From assembly GCF_038443675.1 (NCBI RefSeq), contig NZ_CP151762.1:1178001-1242000 (forward strand): a stretch of 64,000 bases of DNA, in the 5' to 3' direction. Under the pieces are notes generated by a model. The model was given only the letters and a program-made list of their open reading frames with translations, did not search any database and was not told the origin of the DNA. This document shows, piece by piece, positions 9,901 to 17,979 of this stretch; the first letter of the stretch is position 1; each line of letters begins with the position of its first letter. Origin of the DNA: Yoonia sp. G8-12. GTDB lineage: Bacteria; Pseudomonadota; Alphaproteobacteria; Rhodobacterales; Rhodobacteraceae. A program made the position numbers and the translations under genes.

Positions 9901-10075
9901 CGGCGGGCTGATCTCGTCCACGCTCCTGACGCTCGTCGTGGTGCCGGTGGTGCTGACCTACATCGACAGTTTCGGACGTTGGGCCACCCGGTTCTTCCCC
10001 TCCGGGCCGGACCATCACGACGCGGAAGTCATGCCCGGCAATGTGCTGCCGCTTGGCAAGACACCCGCCGAGTGA
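6911..10075 (+). CDS. RND multidrug efflux pump (AcrB/MexB-like)
   Basis: A 1054-residue inner-membrane transporter of the hydrophobe/amphiphile efflux group, driving drug or lipid export by proton antiport. Twelve transmembrane helices and two large periplasmic loops fit the usual 1,030-1,060 residue length. The proton-relay residues are intact: Asp401-Asp402 in GLLIDDAIVV (helix 4) and Lys930 in GLVVKNAIL (helix 10). The N-terminus FLTRISVAQPVFATM is typical of the family. It is coupled to the adaptor gene upstream and is followed by a DUF5661-like gene. The outer-membrane partner is probably the NodT protein at 1947-3302. Substrate range cannot be read from sequence. Confidence 0.95.
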   Translation: MFLTRISVAQPVFATMIMAALMVIGIYSFQRLPIEQLPDVDFPVVAVVVSYPGASPEAVETDIIEPIEDAVNTISGIDSIQATARSGEAMIVLMFDLGIDSSVAAQDVRDRIATVEAMLPDSANDPMLFKFDPSELPVLSLAVSSQSLSLRDLTALTEDVIEPRLSIIPGVGRATVVGGVPRQLNVLIDPDRLTAFGVGVAEVTAALRAENQNLPAGDIEMGLEVQTIQVEGRIEDAEEFLDIIVSRQGGQPVRLRDVATLVDGEAEAFSLALLNGEQALAVDVVKTQGANTVGVAEEIRHAIEDLMDGALPDDVTIEIVRDNALPVEQSYHGVQSMMIEGAGLAVLIVFLFLNSWRSTVITGLTLPISVIGTMTVIYALGFTLNIMTLLALSLAIGLLIDDAIVVRENIMRHLHMGKSHKQAALEGTNEIGLAVLATTLSIVAVFLPVAFMDGIIGRFFLQFGVTVSVAVLISLFIAFTLDPMLSSVWYDPAAEPDAKRGPLGKLVAVFGRFFDWLALGYRSVLRWCLRHRITTLGIAVAAFVGSFAIVPLVGVEFVPPEDNSQFQVNVETPVGSSLDYTAGKVRQIDRVLRDFPEVISTYSTVNAGTSSGGQNTASIVVAMLPPSERERSPQDMTDPVREALSRIPGIDTVIGAAGGLGGLEAPVQINMFGDNLDVLAPLADRLVRQMQTIEGLVDVESSLDAAQPVLGVRVNREAASDLGVNLQQVGATLRPMLGGEEVTDWTSPDGRNFTVMVRLPAEMRNDIEVLRALPIAQSGTTGSSEMVRLDQVAEIVESFGPSTIERMDLSRQVTVTANLTGGLTLGEVMPEIQDAMDALNMPAGYRVQAGGDAEQLNETAAAAGSALLLAVVFIYLVLASQFGSFLQPIAIMFALPLALIGVLLGLLVGGSTLNMFSMIGFIMLMGLVVKNAILLVDNANQHTRAGMNLYDALLEAGSTRFRPIIMTTLAMIFGMLPLALNIHEGSGQNAPMAHAVIGGLISSTLLTLVVVPVVLTYIDSFGRWATRFFPSGPDHHDAEVMPGNVLPLGKTPAE

Positions 10076-10089
10076 CCTTGAACAAGCCT

Positions 10090-10106
10090 TGTACGGAAAA
10101 CGTACA
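10090..10106. promoter_or_regulatory. TGTACG inverted repeat before DUF5661 gene
   Basis: TGTACG and CGTACA arms separated by GAAAA, in the 56-base gap after the RND pump and 26 bases before the next start. It differs from the five-copy operator. It could be a small hairpin or a second regulator site. Arms of six bases are short enough to arise by chance. Confidence 0.3.
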
Positions 10107-10131
10107 TGACCATGAAAGGAAAGGCCCAAAG

Positions 10132-10545
10132 ATGGCAGAAGTTTACGTGAGCCGAGTTGATGTCCGAAAGGCCTGCGCCGACCTTGGCCTGAGTGACTGG
10201 ACCGACCTGCTTGATGGTCGCGTCAGCGATACCGACGCGACACTCCTGAGGAACATACTCGGTGGCGATGCGCTGAAGATTACTCCAGAGACATTCAAGC
10301 TGGCGCTTGAGATCAAACTTGAGCACGGCACCCAGTTTTCTGACACCAACGTCACCGCAAATCACCCCATCCTGACCGGACAGATCGTTCTGGCACATCT
10401 CAAAGAGGGGCTCGACTACTACGAACGCCTTGTCTGCATGGAGCTTGAGATGGAGATCGCAGCAGCGCAGAGAGCAGGCGATACCGCCCGTGCCGAGGCA
10501 AAGGCCGCATCTCTGGACATTGCCCGCAAGGCCTTGCCGACCTGA
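10132..10545 (+). CDS. DUF5661-like small protein
   Basis: A 137-residue soluble protein with no signal peptide. The central part, LEIKLEHGTQF then TNVTANHPILTGQIVLAHLKEGLDYYERL, matches my memory of the DUF5661 consensus (ELEHG, TNVT, TGKIALAHL, PDYY, RL, ME). The function of that family is unknown. The ATG at 10132 follows an AAAGGAAAGG stretch. The N-terminal 60 residues have a helix-rich pattern I do not recognise. It lies between the RND pump and the phosphotransferase-like gene on the same strand, which suggests membership of the efflux operon. Confidence 0.7.
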   Translation: MAEVYVSRVDVRKACADLGLSDWTDLLDGRVSDTDATLLRNILGGDALKITPETFKLALEIKLEHGTQFSDTNVTANHPILTGQIVLAHLKEGLDYYERLVCMELEMEIAAAQRAGDTARAEAKAASLDIARKALPT

Positions 10546-10684
10546 AACCGTGCCCGCCCGACCGTCATTCCGACGCAGGGACAACCGGACGCACCCAAAT
10601 GGGCCAAAGGATCACCGCGCGCAAGATGCGCTGCTGGCCAATCTATCGCCAATACCGCATCGCTTTACTGAACAGGAGCCGCCC

Positions 10685-13255
10685 ATGTCTGCCTTGATCT
10701 ATTCCTTCGATACCGACCAACGGCCAACATTGGCGGAAGTGGGCGGCAAAGCGCTAAGCCTGATTGCGACCACAAAGGCGGGCCTGCCAGTGCCGGATGG
10801 GCTGGCGCTGAGCGTGGCCTTCTTCGCGCCTTGGACCGAGGCGATCAAGGTGACGCCAGAATGGCAGGCTCTGCTGGACGCACCGACCAAAGAGGCCTGC
10901 GACAGGGTCAAGGCGCTGGCTGCGCAGATGACGCTGACAGATGCGCAAACGGAGGCCCTGATCGGCCATCTGGATCTCTTTGCCAGCGGTGGCACTTTCG
11001 CCGTGCGGTCCTCCTCGCCCGAAGAAGACCTCGCAGGGGCCAGCTTTGCGGGCATGTACGAGACATTCCTCGGCACCACGCGCGACCAGATCGAAGACGT
11101 TGTCGCAAAGGCCTATGCGTCGATGTTCGATATCCACGTGATGAGCTACAAAGTCCGGCAGGGCATCGCATTGGAAGGCACCGCGATCAGCGTGATCGTG
11201 CAGCGCCAGATTGCCAGCGACGTCAGCGGTGTGGGTTTCTCGCTCAACCCGATGAACAACTGCTACGACGAGGCGGTGATTGACGCCGGTTTCGGACTTG
11301 GCGAGGCGATTGTGTCAGGCATCGTGACGCCGGATCACTATGTCGTGGACAAAGTGTCGATGGAGATCATCGACAAGCGGATTTCGGAAAAGGCCGTCGC
11401 GCTGCATCTGAACCCCGACGGGGGCATGACTAAAGGCGCACCGACCGATCCGCAAGCGCAGGCGCTGACCGAGGGTCAGATCCTTGAATTGACCGGACTG
11501 ATCAAAGACACCGAGGATCACTACGGCTTTCCGGTAGATATCGAATGGGCCTATGAGAACGACCGCCTGTTCCTGCTACAGGCCCGCCCCATCACCACCT
11601 ATTTCCCGCTGTTCCCGGAAATGATCACCGCCCCGGGTACCCGCAAGAAGCTCTACATGGACACCTTCGGCCTGACTCAGGGGTTCAACGAACGGTTGTC
11701 GATACTGGGTGCGGATATCTGGGCCATCGTGCTTGACCGCCTCAAGCGGGGTGGAATGCCTGCGGGACCGGAGGGCTATCTGCTGAACCTGCACGGGCGG
11801 CAGTATTTCCAGCTTCACAACATGATGAAAGGCCTCGGCAAGCGCGCGCTCGACCTGTTCAACAGCTACGACAATGCGCTGGAGGGACGCGAGGCGGAGC
11901 TGCTGCGCGACTACAAGGCCCAAACAATGTCGCCGCAGATGAAGCAGGCGCGAAGGGCTCAGATCTCGATGGTGGGCAAGATGCTGCCCCACACCATCAG
12001 GTTGCTGTGGGATCCGATCCGGTTTGCCAAGGGCACCGAAGCCTCGGTCGAAGGCCTGCTGGACAAGTTTCGCGCCATGGAGAACGACCGCCCTTTCGAT
12101 GCGCTTGTCGAGGACGCTTTCACCGCGTTCGATGCCATTTTCTTCGACTTCCTGGCCTATATGGCCGGTTTCCTGGGCGAATGGCGCATCCGGCGGATGA
12201 TGCGCGGCACCGAGGGCGAAGCGCTGAAAATGTTTCTGGTGATGGACGTGCCGTCAAACCCCACCAGCGCGATGGGCCATGCGATGCTCGCCCTCGCGGG
12301 ATTTCCCGACATTCGGGCCACGCTGGACGCTGCCGATTTCGAAACCAAGATCAGGGAACGGTCTTACGCGCCTGAATTCATGGAAGCCTTCGATGCCTAT
12401 ATCGACCGCTACGGCGCCCGCGGGTTTCGGGAAATCGACATCGCCACGCCGCGCGTGATGGAGCGCCTTGGTGACTTCTTCCAGCAACTCAAGGCGATTA
12501 ATCTCGATGACAACCAAATGCTACACGCCCACACCCGCAAGGCCGATGCGATCGCCAAGATGCGCGAGATTGCGAAGTCCAAGGGCAAACTGAAGGCTTT
12601 CGACAAGAACCTGCGCACCATCGAAGTGACCTATGGCCACCGCGAGACGCCGAAATATCTGGTGGTGATGATGAACGGCGCGCTACGCCGCGTTGCGTTG
12701 GAGATCGGCGCGGAGTTCGTTGCGCAGGGCCGGTTGGATGCGGCGGGCGACATTTTCGAGCTGTCCATCGCGCAAGTCGCGCAGGCGCAAACGGACGAGA
12801 CCCTGGCGCTGCGCCCGCTCATCGCCACAAACCTCAAACCGATGGAGATCGTGGCAGGGGTCAAGGACTATCCGAATTTCATCGACAGCCGTGGCAAGAT
12901 TTTCCGCAAACATATCGAAGCCGGCAGCGGCGATCTGGCCGGAATGGCCGTGTCGCACGGCACCTACACGGGGCGGGCCAAGGTGTTGAAAACGCCCTAT
13001 GAAAAGCGGCTTGAGCCGGGCGATATCCTCGTCACCGTGGCGACCGAGCCGTCCTGGACGCCGGTTTTCGTCAACGCCTCGGCGGTGGTGCTTGAGGTCG
13101 GCGGTGGCTTGCAGCACGGGGCCATCATTGCGCGTGAATACGGCCTGCCCTGCGTCAGCGGGTTGCCGGGTGTCACCGGAATCATCAAGGATGGCGATCT
13201 GTTGGAGGTCGACGGCACCAACGGCATCGTGAAAATCCTCGAAACGGCGGCGTAA
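10685..13255 (+). CDS. Rifampin phosphotransferase / PEP synthase-like protein
   Basis: An 856-residue dikinase-fold protein. The N-terminal ~315 residues form a PEP/pyruvate-binding ATP-grasp domain: EVGGKALSL near the start, AVRSSSPEEDLAGASFAG around 103-120, closing with FLLQARPIT. A ~430-residue central helical domain follows. The C-terminal ~100 residues form the swivelling phosphohistidine domain, with GGGLQHGAIIAREYGLPCV and His811. This order and length match rifampin phosphotransferases (ATP, drug-binding, His domains, about 867 residues) better than true PEP synthases, which end in a PEP-binding barrel that is absent here. The start at 10685 has AGGAG upstream. Its natural substrate is unknown. 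It may phosphorylate a drug-like or endogenous compound, which is inference from architecture and the efflux neighbours. Confidence 0.8.
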   Translation: MSALIYSFDTDQRPTLAEVGGKALSLIATTKAGLPVPDGLALSVAFFAPWTEAIKVTPEWQALLDAPTKEACDRVKALAAQMTLTDAQTEALIGHLDLFASGGTFAVRSSSPEEDLAGASFAGMYETFLGTTRDQIEDVVAKAYASMFDIHVMSYKVRQGIALEGTAISVIVQRQIASDVSGVGFSLNPMNNCYDEAVIDAGFGLGEAIVSGIVTPDHYVVDKVSMEIIDKRISEKAVALHLNPDGGMTKGAPTDPQAQALTEGQILELTGLIKDTEDHYGFPVDIEWAYENDRLFLLQARPITTYFPLFPEMITAPGTRKKLYMDTFGLTQGFNERLSILGADIWAIVLDRLKRGGMPAGPEGYLLNLHGRQYFQLHNMMKGLGKRALDLFNSYDNALEGREAELLRDYKAQTMSPQMKQARRAQISMVGKMLPHTIRLLWDPIRFAKGTEASVEGLLDKFRAMENDRPFDALVEDAFTAFDAIFFDFLAYMAGFLGEWRIRRMMRGTEGEALKMFLVMDVPSNPTSAMGHAMLALAGFPDIRATLDAADFETKIRERSYAPEFMEAFDAYIDRYGARGFREIDIATPRVMERLGDFFQQLKAINLDDNQMLHAHTRKADAIAKMREIAKSKGKLKAFDKNLRTIEVTYGHRETPKYLVVMMNGALRRVALEIGAEFVAQGRLDAAGDIFELSIAQVAQAQTDETLALRPLIATNLKPMEIVAGVKDYPNFIDSRGKIFRKHIEAGSGDLAGMAVSHGTYTGRAKVLKTPYEKRLEPGDILVTVATEPSWTPVFVNASAVVLEVGGGLQHGAIIAREYGLPCVSGLPGVTGIIKDGDLLEVDGTNGIVKILETAA

Positions 13256-13265
13256 GGGATAAATA

Positions 13266-13283
13266 TTTCAGTTTTGACTGAAC
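13266..13283. promoter_or_regulatory. Regulon operator copy 3
   Basis: TTTCAGTTTTGACTGAAC, eleven bases after the phosphotransferase-like stop codon and 48 bases before the STAS gene. The right arm is identical to copies 1 and 2. It probably gives the STAS gene its own regulated promoter inside the long plus-strand unit. Confidence 0.75.
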
Positions 13284-13330
13284 GATATGCGCAGTCGTGC
13301 GTTATCTTGATAGGAAACAAGGAGAAAGAA

Positions 13331-14080
13331 ATGTTTGACCTCAAACAACACGAAAACCTGCTTGTCATTACGGTATCCGGCAAGATCACCGAGGACGAAG
13401 TGACGGCATTCTATGCGCATTTCGACAGCGTCATCGAAGACATAGAAAGAACCGGAATTATCATCAATGCCACGGGGTTTGACGACATGACCGGCGACGC
13501 CATCGCACGCGACATACCGCTGGAACTGGGATTGCTGGACCAGATGGGCAAGATCCCGAAGGTCGCTGTCCTGTCCGACAAGGAGTTCATCGGCGCGACG
13601 ATCCGTGCGGTCAATCCGCTGGTTCCCATGATCGACATGAAGGCTTTCGGTCCTGCGGAAATGGATGCGGCCAAGGCCTTCGCCTCGGATCTGCCGCCCA
13701 AGACGCCAAAGGGCAAGGGCATCACCATGCTCGACAGTTCCACCCCCGAGGTCATGGCGATGGAGCTTGACGGCTACATGACTGATGATGAAATGGAGGC
13801 CATCTCCAAGGAAGTGCTGTCGCGGCTGGAGAGCGGCGGCGAATTCAGCGCACTGATCAAGGTCAAGTCGTTCCGCGGCTTCGATCCTGGCATCCTGACC
13901 GAAGGATCTTTCTTCAAAATGAAGTTCGGCGCCATGAAGGATATGAAAAAATACGCCATCGTCACCGACGAGGGTTGGCTGAAGCCGCTGCTCGGGTTCG
14001 CCAGATCAATCTCTGGCATCGACATGAAACTGTTCCCGCTTGCCGATGAACAGGCCGCTTGGAGCTGGGTGCGCGACTGA
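13331..14080 (+). CDS. Tandem SpoIIAA/STAS-like protein
   Basis: A 249-residue soluble protein made of two SpoIIAA-like (STAS/SEC14-type, PF11964-like) units, about residues 1-120 and 135-249. The first begins FDLKQHENLLVITVSGKITEDEV, and the second repeats the plan with TPEVMAMELDGYMTDDEM. Each has the beta-strand, acidic-helix rhythm of the fold and a following VAVLSD or YAIVTDE strand. AAGGAG lies seven bases before the ATG. Single-domain members are common; a fused pair is less so. The biochemical role is unknown. It converges on the ABC-2 permease gene with a strong hairpin between them and has its own operator copy upstream. Confidence 0.75.
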   Translation: MFDLKQHENLLVITVSGKITEDEVTAFYAHFDSVIEDIERTGIIINATGFDDMTGDAIARDIPLELGLLDQMGKIPKVAVLSDKEFIGATIRAVNPLVPMIDMKAFGPAEMDAAKAFASDLPPKTPKGKGITMLDSSTPEVMAMELDGYMTDDEMEAISKEVLSRLESGGEFSALIKVKSFRGFDPGILTEGSFFKMKFGAMKDMKKYAIVTDEGWLKPLLGFARSISGIDMKLFPLADEQAAWSWVRD

Positions 14081-14107
14081 CACCAAGCAAGAAAATAGCC
14101 GAATTGG

Positions 14108-14130
14108 GGGGCCGCCGGATTGGCGGCCCC
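14108..14130. terminator. Hairpin between converging STAS and ABC-2 genes
   Basis: Nine-base arms GGGGCCGCC and GGCGGCCCC around GGATT. It touches the stop codon of the minus-strand permease gene. No T-run follows on the plus side, so it is at best a bidirectional stall or terminator element. Confidence 0.55.
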
Positions 14131-15251
14131 TACCCGCCTGAAACCGAGCGGCGGAACAGGATCAGGCTGACCCCCAGAAACAACGCCCCCAGCAGGAAAG
14201 TCCAAAGGAAGGCCGGCCAGACGATGGCGAAATCCGCGCCGCGATAGGTGATGGCCTGTGCGAACTCCATGTAATGCCGCGAGGGCAGCAGGAACGTGAT
14301 CGGCTGCAACCAGATCGGCTGGCTTTCCACCGGTGTCATACCGCCCGACAGGATCATGATCGGCATGATGACCAGCATGATCAGAAGCGCAAATTGTGCC
14401 ATGGTGCGCGCCACGATCCCCAAGAGGATGCCAATAGAGGCTGCCGCGAACAGGTAGATCGCCGTGCCGGTCAGCAGCAGCGCCTCGGATCCCGCGAACG
14501 GGATATCGAGCACGCCCTGCATCATGACAAACAGGGCGAAGGTGAAGGCAACAAAAATCACCAGCGCGTTGGCGAAAATCTTGGCCAAGGCAATCTCGAT
14601 CGCCGACAGCGGCATGACCATCAGGTGTTCGATCGTGCCGTGTTCACGTTCGCGGATCAGCGCCGCGCCGGTCAACACGATGGTCAGCATAGACAGTTGG
14701 TTCAACAGCCCCGAAATCGCCGAAAACCAGACCGCATTGCCCGAAGGGTTATAGGCGCGCCGGATCACCAGTTCGGGTGTTGGAATTGCGACAAGGTCGG
14801 CCCGCGCGGCAAAACGTTGCACTTCGGTCGAAATGATCGTCGTCAGATAGCCCGTGCCTATGCTGGCCTGCATCGTCTTGGTCGCGTCGATGTTGATCTG
14901 GATCGTGGGTGTGCGCCCGGCGCGCACGTCTGCCTCGAACCCCGCAGGAATGACCACGACAAACGTCGTCTCGCCCCAGTCCAGCATCCGTTCGATCTGG
15001 TCGGGGCGGGCTTCGGTCGGGGGCAGAAACGCGGGCGGGTAAAGCGCCGTTTGCAACGCGCGCGACAGGCTGGAGCGGTCCTCGTCCACAAAGGTGACGG
15101 CAGTGTTATTGATGCCGCTGCCCCCGCCCGAGCTTTCCATATACATGCCCGGCCCGAAGGAATAGACGACCAGCAAAAGCAGGACCAGATCGCGCCAAAG
15201 CACGCGGAACTCCTTGCCCATCAGCCAGATGATGTTTCCTATCCGTCGCAT
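14130..15251 (-). CDS. ABC-2 type permease (YhhJ-like)
   Basis: A 373-residue inner-membrane ABC-2 permease. One N-terminal helix is followed by a large extracytoplasmic domain (about residues 40-170, starting with the conserved VTFVDEDRSSLSR). A C-terminal bundle of five helices carries the NQLSMLTIVLTGAALIREREHGTIEHLMVMP block typical of the family. It starts four bases after the fused ABC protein and would form a heterodimer with that protein's own permease domain, as in the E. coli YhiI-RbbA-YhhJ arrangement. It is the last gene of the PHA synthase-like, HlyD, RbbA-like, ABC-2 operon. Confidence 0.9.
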   Translation of the reverse strand: MRRIGNIIWLMGKEFRVLWRDLVLLLLVVYSFGPGMYMESSGGGSGINNTAVTFVDEDRSSLSRALQTALYPPAFLPPTEARPDQIERMLDWGETTFVVVIPAGFEADVRAGRTPTIQINIDATKTMQASIGTGYLTTIISTEVQRFAARADLVAIPTPELVIRRAYNPSGNAVWFSAISGLLNQLSMLTIVLTGAALIREREHGTIEHLMVMPLSAIEIALAKIFANALVIFVAFTFALFVMMQGVLDIPFAGSEALLLTGTAIYLFAAASIGILLGIVARTMAQFALLIMLVIMPIMILSGGMTPVESQPIWLQPITFLLPSRHYMEFAQAITYRGADFAIVWPAFLWTFLLGALFLGVSLILFRRSVSGG

Positions 15252-15255
15252 CGCG

Positions 15256-17979
15256 TCACCCTTCCTGCTTTTTCAAAAGAAGTGTGGCCACGCCTACAAA
15301 GACGGGCGTGAAGGCTGCGATATAAAGGATGTTCGGCCAAAGCTCGGCGAAGGTCAGTGCCTTGTTGAAGGCCCCGACACTCATCTGCATGAAGTAGTTC
15401 GTCGGCCAGAGCTGTGCCATGATCCGCGCCGCGCCCTCAAGGGTCGAAACAGGCTGTGTGAGACCCGAAAACGTGACTGTGGGCAGCATCGCGATGATCA
15501 TTGTGGCAAAGACCGCCGCGACCTGGCTTTTGGTGAACACCGCAACGATCAGCCCAAAACCCGTGGACGCAAACACATAAACCAGCGCGCCCAATGCCAG
15601 CGCAATCAGGCTTCCTTGCAACGGCACCCCGAACAGGAACACCGCCATGCCGGTCAGGATCAGCCAGTTGGCCATGCCAATCCCGACATAGGGCAATTGC
15701 TTGCCGAGCAGGAATTCCAGCTTGCCGGTGGGGGTGACGTAGAAATTCGTCATGGTGCCGATTTCGCGCTCACGGCTGATGCTGACCGCCATGAGGATCG
15801 CAGGGAAGAGCATCAACAGAATGGCGGGCACCGAAGGCGCCATCGACGGCAAGGACTCAAAGCTTGGATTATACCGATAACGCGGCTCAAGGTTCACAAG
15901 CGCCACGCCTGCCACTTGCCCTTCCTGCGTCATCCGGGTTTGCATGAATGCGGCATGTGCGCCCTGCACATAGCCTTCGATCGTCGCGGCGCGAGAGGTA
16001 TTCGCCCCGTCGATCCACGCTGCCACATTGACAGGCTGGCCCGTTGTGACGGCACGCCCGAACCCCGCCGGGATCTCGATGGCGAGCGCCACCTCGCCCT
16101 CGCGCATACGTTCGCGTAACTGTTCCGCGCTGGCCACTTCGGGTAATTCCGTGAAGATCGTGGAGCCTTCGAAATTGGCAAGATAGGCGCGACTTTCCGG
16201 CGTGCGGTCCTGATCGAAGGCGGCATAGGGCAGATCCTCGATATCGGTCGAGATACCGTAGGCGAACATCAGCATCAGGATCATCGAGCCGAAAAAGGCG
16301 AAGGCCAACCGGATCGGGTCGCGCAGCACTTCCAGCATTTCGCGGCGGCTGACGGCCAGCAGGCGCGTCACACCCGCACCCATCCTGCGGCGGGGTGCCT
16401 TGCCATCGCTCAAGGCAGGAAGCGGTGCCTTGGCGAGCGTTTCGCCAATCGCTTCCTCGATGTAGCGGATGAACGTCGCGTTCAAACCATCCGATCCACC
16501 GCCCTCGGCAAGGCTCGTTGGGGTGTCATAGACCAGCACCTCACCCGCGTGCATCAGCGAAATGCGGTCGCAACGCAGCGCCTCGTTCATGAAATGCGTG
16601 GAGATAAAGATCGTCACCGCATCGCGGCGCGACAGCCCGACCAGCAAGTCCCAGAATTCGTCGCGCGCGACCGGATCCACGCCCGACGTCGGCTCATCCA
16701 GGATCAGCATGTCGGGTGCGTGGATCACCGCGCAGGCCAGAGAAAGACGTTGTTTCAGGCCGAGCGGAAGCGCATCGGCAAAGGCATCCGCGTGAGGTTC
16801 AAGATCGAATTCTGCCAAAAGTTCGGCAATGCGCGGCGCGATTGTGTCGGACGCCATGTGGAACAGGCGCGCGTGCAGAGACAGGTTCTGGCGCACCGTC
16901 AATTCGCCCCAAAGCGAGAAGTTCTGCGACATAAAGCCGACCCGCTTGCGCGTTTCCAGATTGTTCGCGTCGGCCTGTTTGCCGAACAGCCATGCCTCTC
17001 CCTCTGATGCGGGCAACAAACCGGTCAGCATCTTCATCGTCGTGGTCTTGCCGCAACCGTTCGACCCGAGAAAACCGAAGATCTCACCGCGCTCGATTTC
17101 GAAACTGACGTTGTTGACGGCTGTAAAGTCGCCAAACCGGCGCGTTAGCCCCTTGGCCACGATCGCCGGCCCGCCCGGTTGTGGCGTGCGGGGCGGAATA
17201 ACCAGCGCACCACCCTCCCGTTGCTTTTCCGGCGGCAGCAGCGACACAAAGGCCGCTTCCAGATCTGCCTGCCCCGTCTGCTTACGCATTTCATCAGGTG
17301 TCCCGGTTGCCAGAACCCGGCCCGCGTCCATCGCCGCTAACCAATCAAACCGCTCGGCCTCTTCCATATAGGCGGTGGACACCAGCACGCTCATACCCGG
17401 ACGTTCAGCGCGGATTTCGTCAATCAGATCCCAGAATTGCCCCCGCGACAGTGGATCAACGCCCGTGGTCGGCTCATCAAGGATCAGGAAATCGGGATCA
17501 TGGATCAGCGCACAACACAGACCCAGTTTCTGCTTCATCCCGCCTGACAGCTTGGCGGCAGGACGGTTGAGAAACGGGTCAAGCCCTGTGGCCTGCGTCA
17601 ACCGGTCGATCCGGCGTTTGCGTTCCGCAGCGTCATGGCCAAACAGCCGCGCGAAGAAATCAAGGTTCTCGTGAACGCTCAGTTCCTGATAAAGGTTCTT
17701 GCCCAACCCCTGAGGCATATAGGCGATCCGGTGGTACGCCGCCTCGCGGTGCGCCTTGTCGGCCATTGATCCGCCCAGGACAGTGACGGTGCCGCGCTGG
17801 ATCTTCCGCGCGCCTGCCAACAGACCCAGAAGCGTCGCTTTACCGACCCCGTCCGGCCCGATGAGGCCCAGCATCCGGCCCGGTTGCAGATCCAGACTGA
17901 CCCCATCCAGCGCGACTTTTCTGCCATAGGTGTAGCGCACGCCCTCGATTGAGGCGACAGGATCGCCCTGCCCGGCCAT
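15256..17979 (-). CDS. RbbA-like fused ABC exporter (2 ATPases + permease)
   Basis: A 907-residue fusion of two ABC ATPase domains (about 8-245 and 270-500) and an ABC-2 permease (about 545-907). The first ATPase has Walker A GPDGVGKAT (Lys47, with Ala48 where Ser/Thr is expected), signature LSGGM at 144-148, Walker B at 164-169 and Ala203 where the switch histidine is expected. The second has an intact Walker A (Lys311), a degenerate LPLGL signature at 404-408 and His462. One composite ATP site is therefore degenerate and the other canonical. The start at 17979 shares a base with the HlyD stop (TGATG). Family relatives were once linked to ribosomes (RbbA), but here the HlyD and permease partners argue for export. 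Confidence 0.92.
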   Translation of the reverse strand: MAGQGDPVASIEGVRYTYGRKVALDGVSLDLQPGRMLGLIGPDGVGKATLLGLLAGARKIQRGTVTVLGGSMADKAHREAAYHRIAYMPQGLGKNLYQELSVHENLDFFARLFGHDAAERKRRIDRLTQATGLDPFLNRPAAKLSGGMKQKLGLCCALIHDPDFLILDEPTTGVDPLSRGQFWDLIDEIRAERPGMSVLVSTAYMEEAERFDWLAAMDAGRVLATGTPDEMRKQTGQADLEAAFVSLLPPEKQREGGALVIPPRTPQPGGPAIVAKGLTRRFGDFTAVNNVSFEIERGEIFGFLGSNGCGKTTTMKMLTGLLPASEGEAWLFGKQADANNLETRKRVGFMSQNFSLWGELTVRQNLSLHARLFHMASDTIAPRIAELLAEFDLEPHADAFADALPLGLKQRLSLACAVIHAPDMLILDEPTSGVDPVARDEFWDLLVGLSRRDAVTIFISTHFMNEALRCDRISLMHAGEVLVYDTPTSLAEGGGSDGLNATFIRYIEEAIGETLAKAPLPALSDGKAPRRRMGAGVTRLLAVSRREMLEVLRDPIRLAFAFFGSMILMLMFAYGISTDIEDLPYAAFDQDRTPESRAYLANFEGSTIFTELPEVASAEQLRERMREGEVALAIEIPAGFGRAVTTGQPVNVAAWIDGANTSRAATIEGYVQGAHAAFMQTRMTQEGQVAGVALVNLEPRYRYNPSFESLPSMAPSVPAILLMLFPAILMAVSISREREIGTMTNFYVTPTGKLEFLLGKQLPYVGIGMANWLILTGMAVFLFGVPLQGSLIALALGALVYVFASTGFGLIVAVFTKSQVAAVFATMIIAMLPTVTFSGLTQPVSTLEGAARIMAQLWPTNYFMQMSVGAFNKALTFAELWPNILYIAAFTPVFVGVATLLLKKQEG

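Noticed and set aside
10667..10673. ACTGAAC half site just before the phosphotransferase-like gene
   Set aside because: Only one arm matches the operator; the other half shows no similarity, so it is probably chance.
14274..15311. 345-residue plus-strand frame opposite the ABC-2 permease
   Set aside because: Its translation is rich in Arg, Gln and His without hydrophobic core, typical of an antisense shadow of a membrane protein gene.
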